Origin: an uncultured Planctomycetaceae bacterium
Lineage (GTDB): Bacteria; Planctomycetota; Planctomycetia; Pirellulales; Pirellulaceae
Reading direction: 5' to 3'
Assembly: GCA_903927685.1 (NCBI GenBank)
Contig: CAIYOB010000527.1
Span: 1 to 6,525, forward strand
Length of the DNA: 6,525 nucleotides
Shown here: positions 6,448-6,525 of the stretch, piece by piece
Layout of the letters: each line of letters starts with the position of its first letter
Position numbering within the stretch: the first letter of the stretch is position 1
Position numbers and translations under genes: made by a program
Notes under the pieces: generated by a model
What the model was told of the DNA's origin: nothing
The model's input: only the letters and a program-made list of their open reading frames with translations
Databases searched by the model: none

Positions 6448-6525
6448 TTCCAGCGAGGGCGTAAGTCAGCTTGAGTTTGGTGCCTGGATAGGTGTGCTCC
6501 GCGTCGGTGAGTTGCGTCAGCAAGT
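6392..6525 (-). CDS. C-terminal end of an unidentified protein, cut by the window edge
   Basis: On the minus strand a frame enters from beyond the right edge and reads LLTQLTDAEHTYPGTKLKLT, then YALAGSVPNQNSGSAIFPGDQEV, with a TGA at 6392-6394. The first 23 residues (helix, then PGTKLKLTYAL) look like genuine protein with high GC3. The string is reminiscent of the C-terminal tails of some DDE transposases in planctomycetes, but I cannot verify this from the fragment. The last 20 residues are low in character and span a DNA hairpin, as if the original stop were lost or lay near an element end. Confidence 0.4.
   Translation of the reverse strand, partial: LLTQLTDAEHTYPGTKLKLTYALAGSVPNQNSGSAIFPGDQEV
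6425..6444. repeat. Inverted repeat with 7-bp arms
   Basis: TCCCGAA (6425-6431) and TTCGGGA (6438-6444) are perfect complements around a six-base loop, TTCTGG. There is no T-run on either side, so it is not a standard terminator. It lies inside the C-terminal fragment's frame and at the GTG that opens the neighbouring frame, so it may mark the border of a mobile element. Confidence 0.45.

Noticed and set aside
1..6525. CRISPR arrays, tRNA or rRNA genes, retron-like structures
   Set aside because: No regularly spaced repeats, no cloverleaf-like sequence with a CCA-type end, and no conserved rRNA segments were seen on either strand.

Overview
The window looks like a piece of a GC-rich bacterial chromosome, most likely from a planctomycete. 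That is inferred from protein character: a phosphatase with many PAS domains next to STAS-domain genes whose closest remembered relatives are planctomycetal, a divergent ROK-family protein, and loose gene spacing. There is no rRNA or other marker gene to confirm it.

Layout, left to right. Positions 1-225 are non-coding leader with a candidate promoter. At 226-831 (+) is a PIN-like (PIN7/NYN-type) nuclease-fold protein with a C-terminal helix-turn-helix-like region. At 997-2127 (+) is a ROK-family sugar kinase or kinase-like protein, with a good ribosome binding site, a candidate promoter and no zinc-binding motif. Convergent to it, at 2353-5640 (-), is a 1095-residue cytoplasmic sensor: six PAS domains in series followed by a SpoIIE/RsbU-type PP2C phosphatase. 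Between the two convergent genes, at 2146-2340 (-), are the remains of a STAS-domain gene (anti-sigma-factor antagonist). It has no start codon, carries two compensating single-base frameshifts, and loses homology just before the ROK gene. Positions 5641-5951 hold no convincing gene. At 5952-6215 (-) is the C-terminal two thirds of a second STAS domain. It overlaps the end of an unidentified reading frame (6187-6447, -) that may be its frameshifted front half. At the right edge (6392-6525, -) is the C-terminal tail of another protein, with a hairpin inside it, possibly the end of an insertion sequence.

How the parts relate. SpoIIE-type phosphatases dephosphorylate STAS-domain antagonists in partner-switching systems, so a phosphatase flanked on both sides by STAS sequences is functionally coherent. 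The striking point is that both STAS neighbours look damaged. The one directly behind the phosphatase is clearly a pseudogene. The one in front lacks a recognisable N-terminal half in frame. No anti-sigma kinase (RsbW/SpoIIAB type) or sigma factor is present. The phosphatase itself is intact, so it either acts on a STAS protein encoded elsewhere or is left over from a module being lost. The PIN-like and ROK genes are on the other strand and have no evident link to this pathway.
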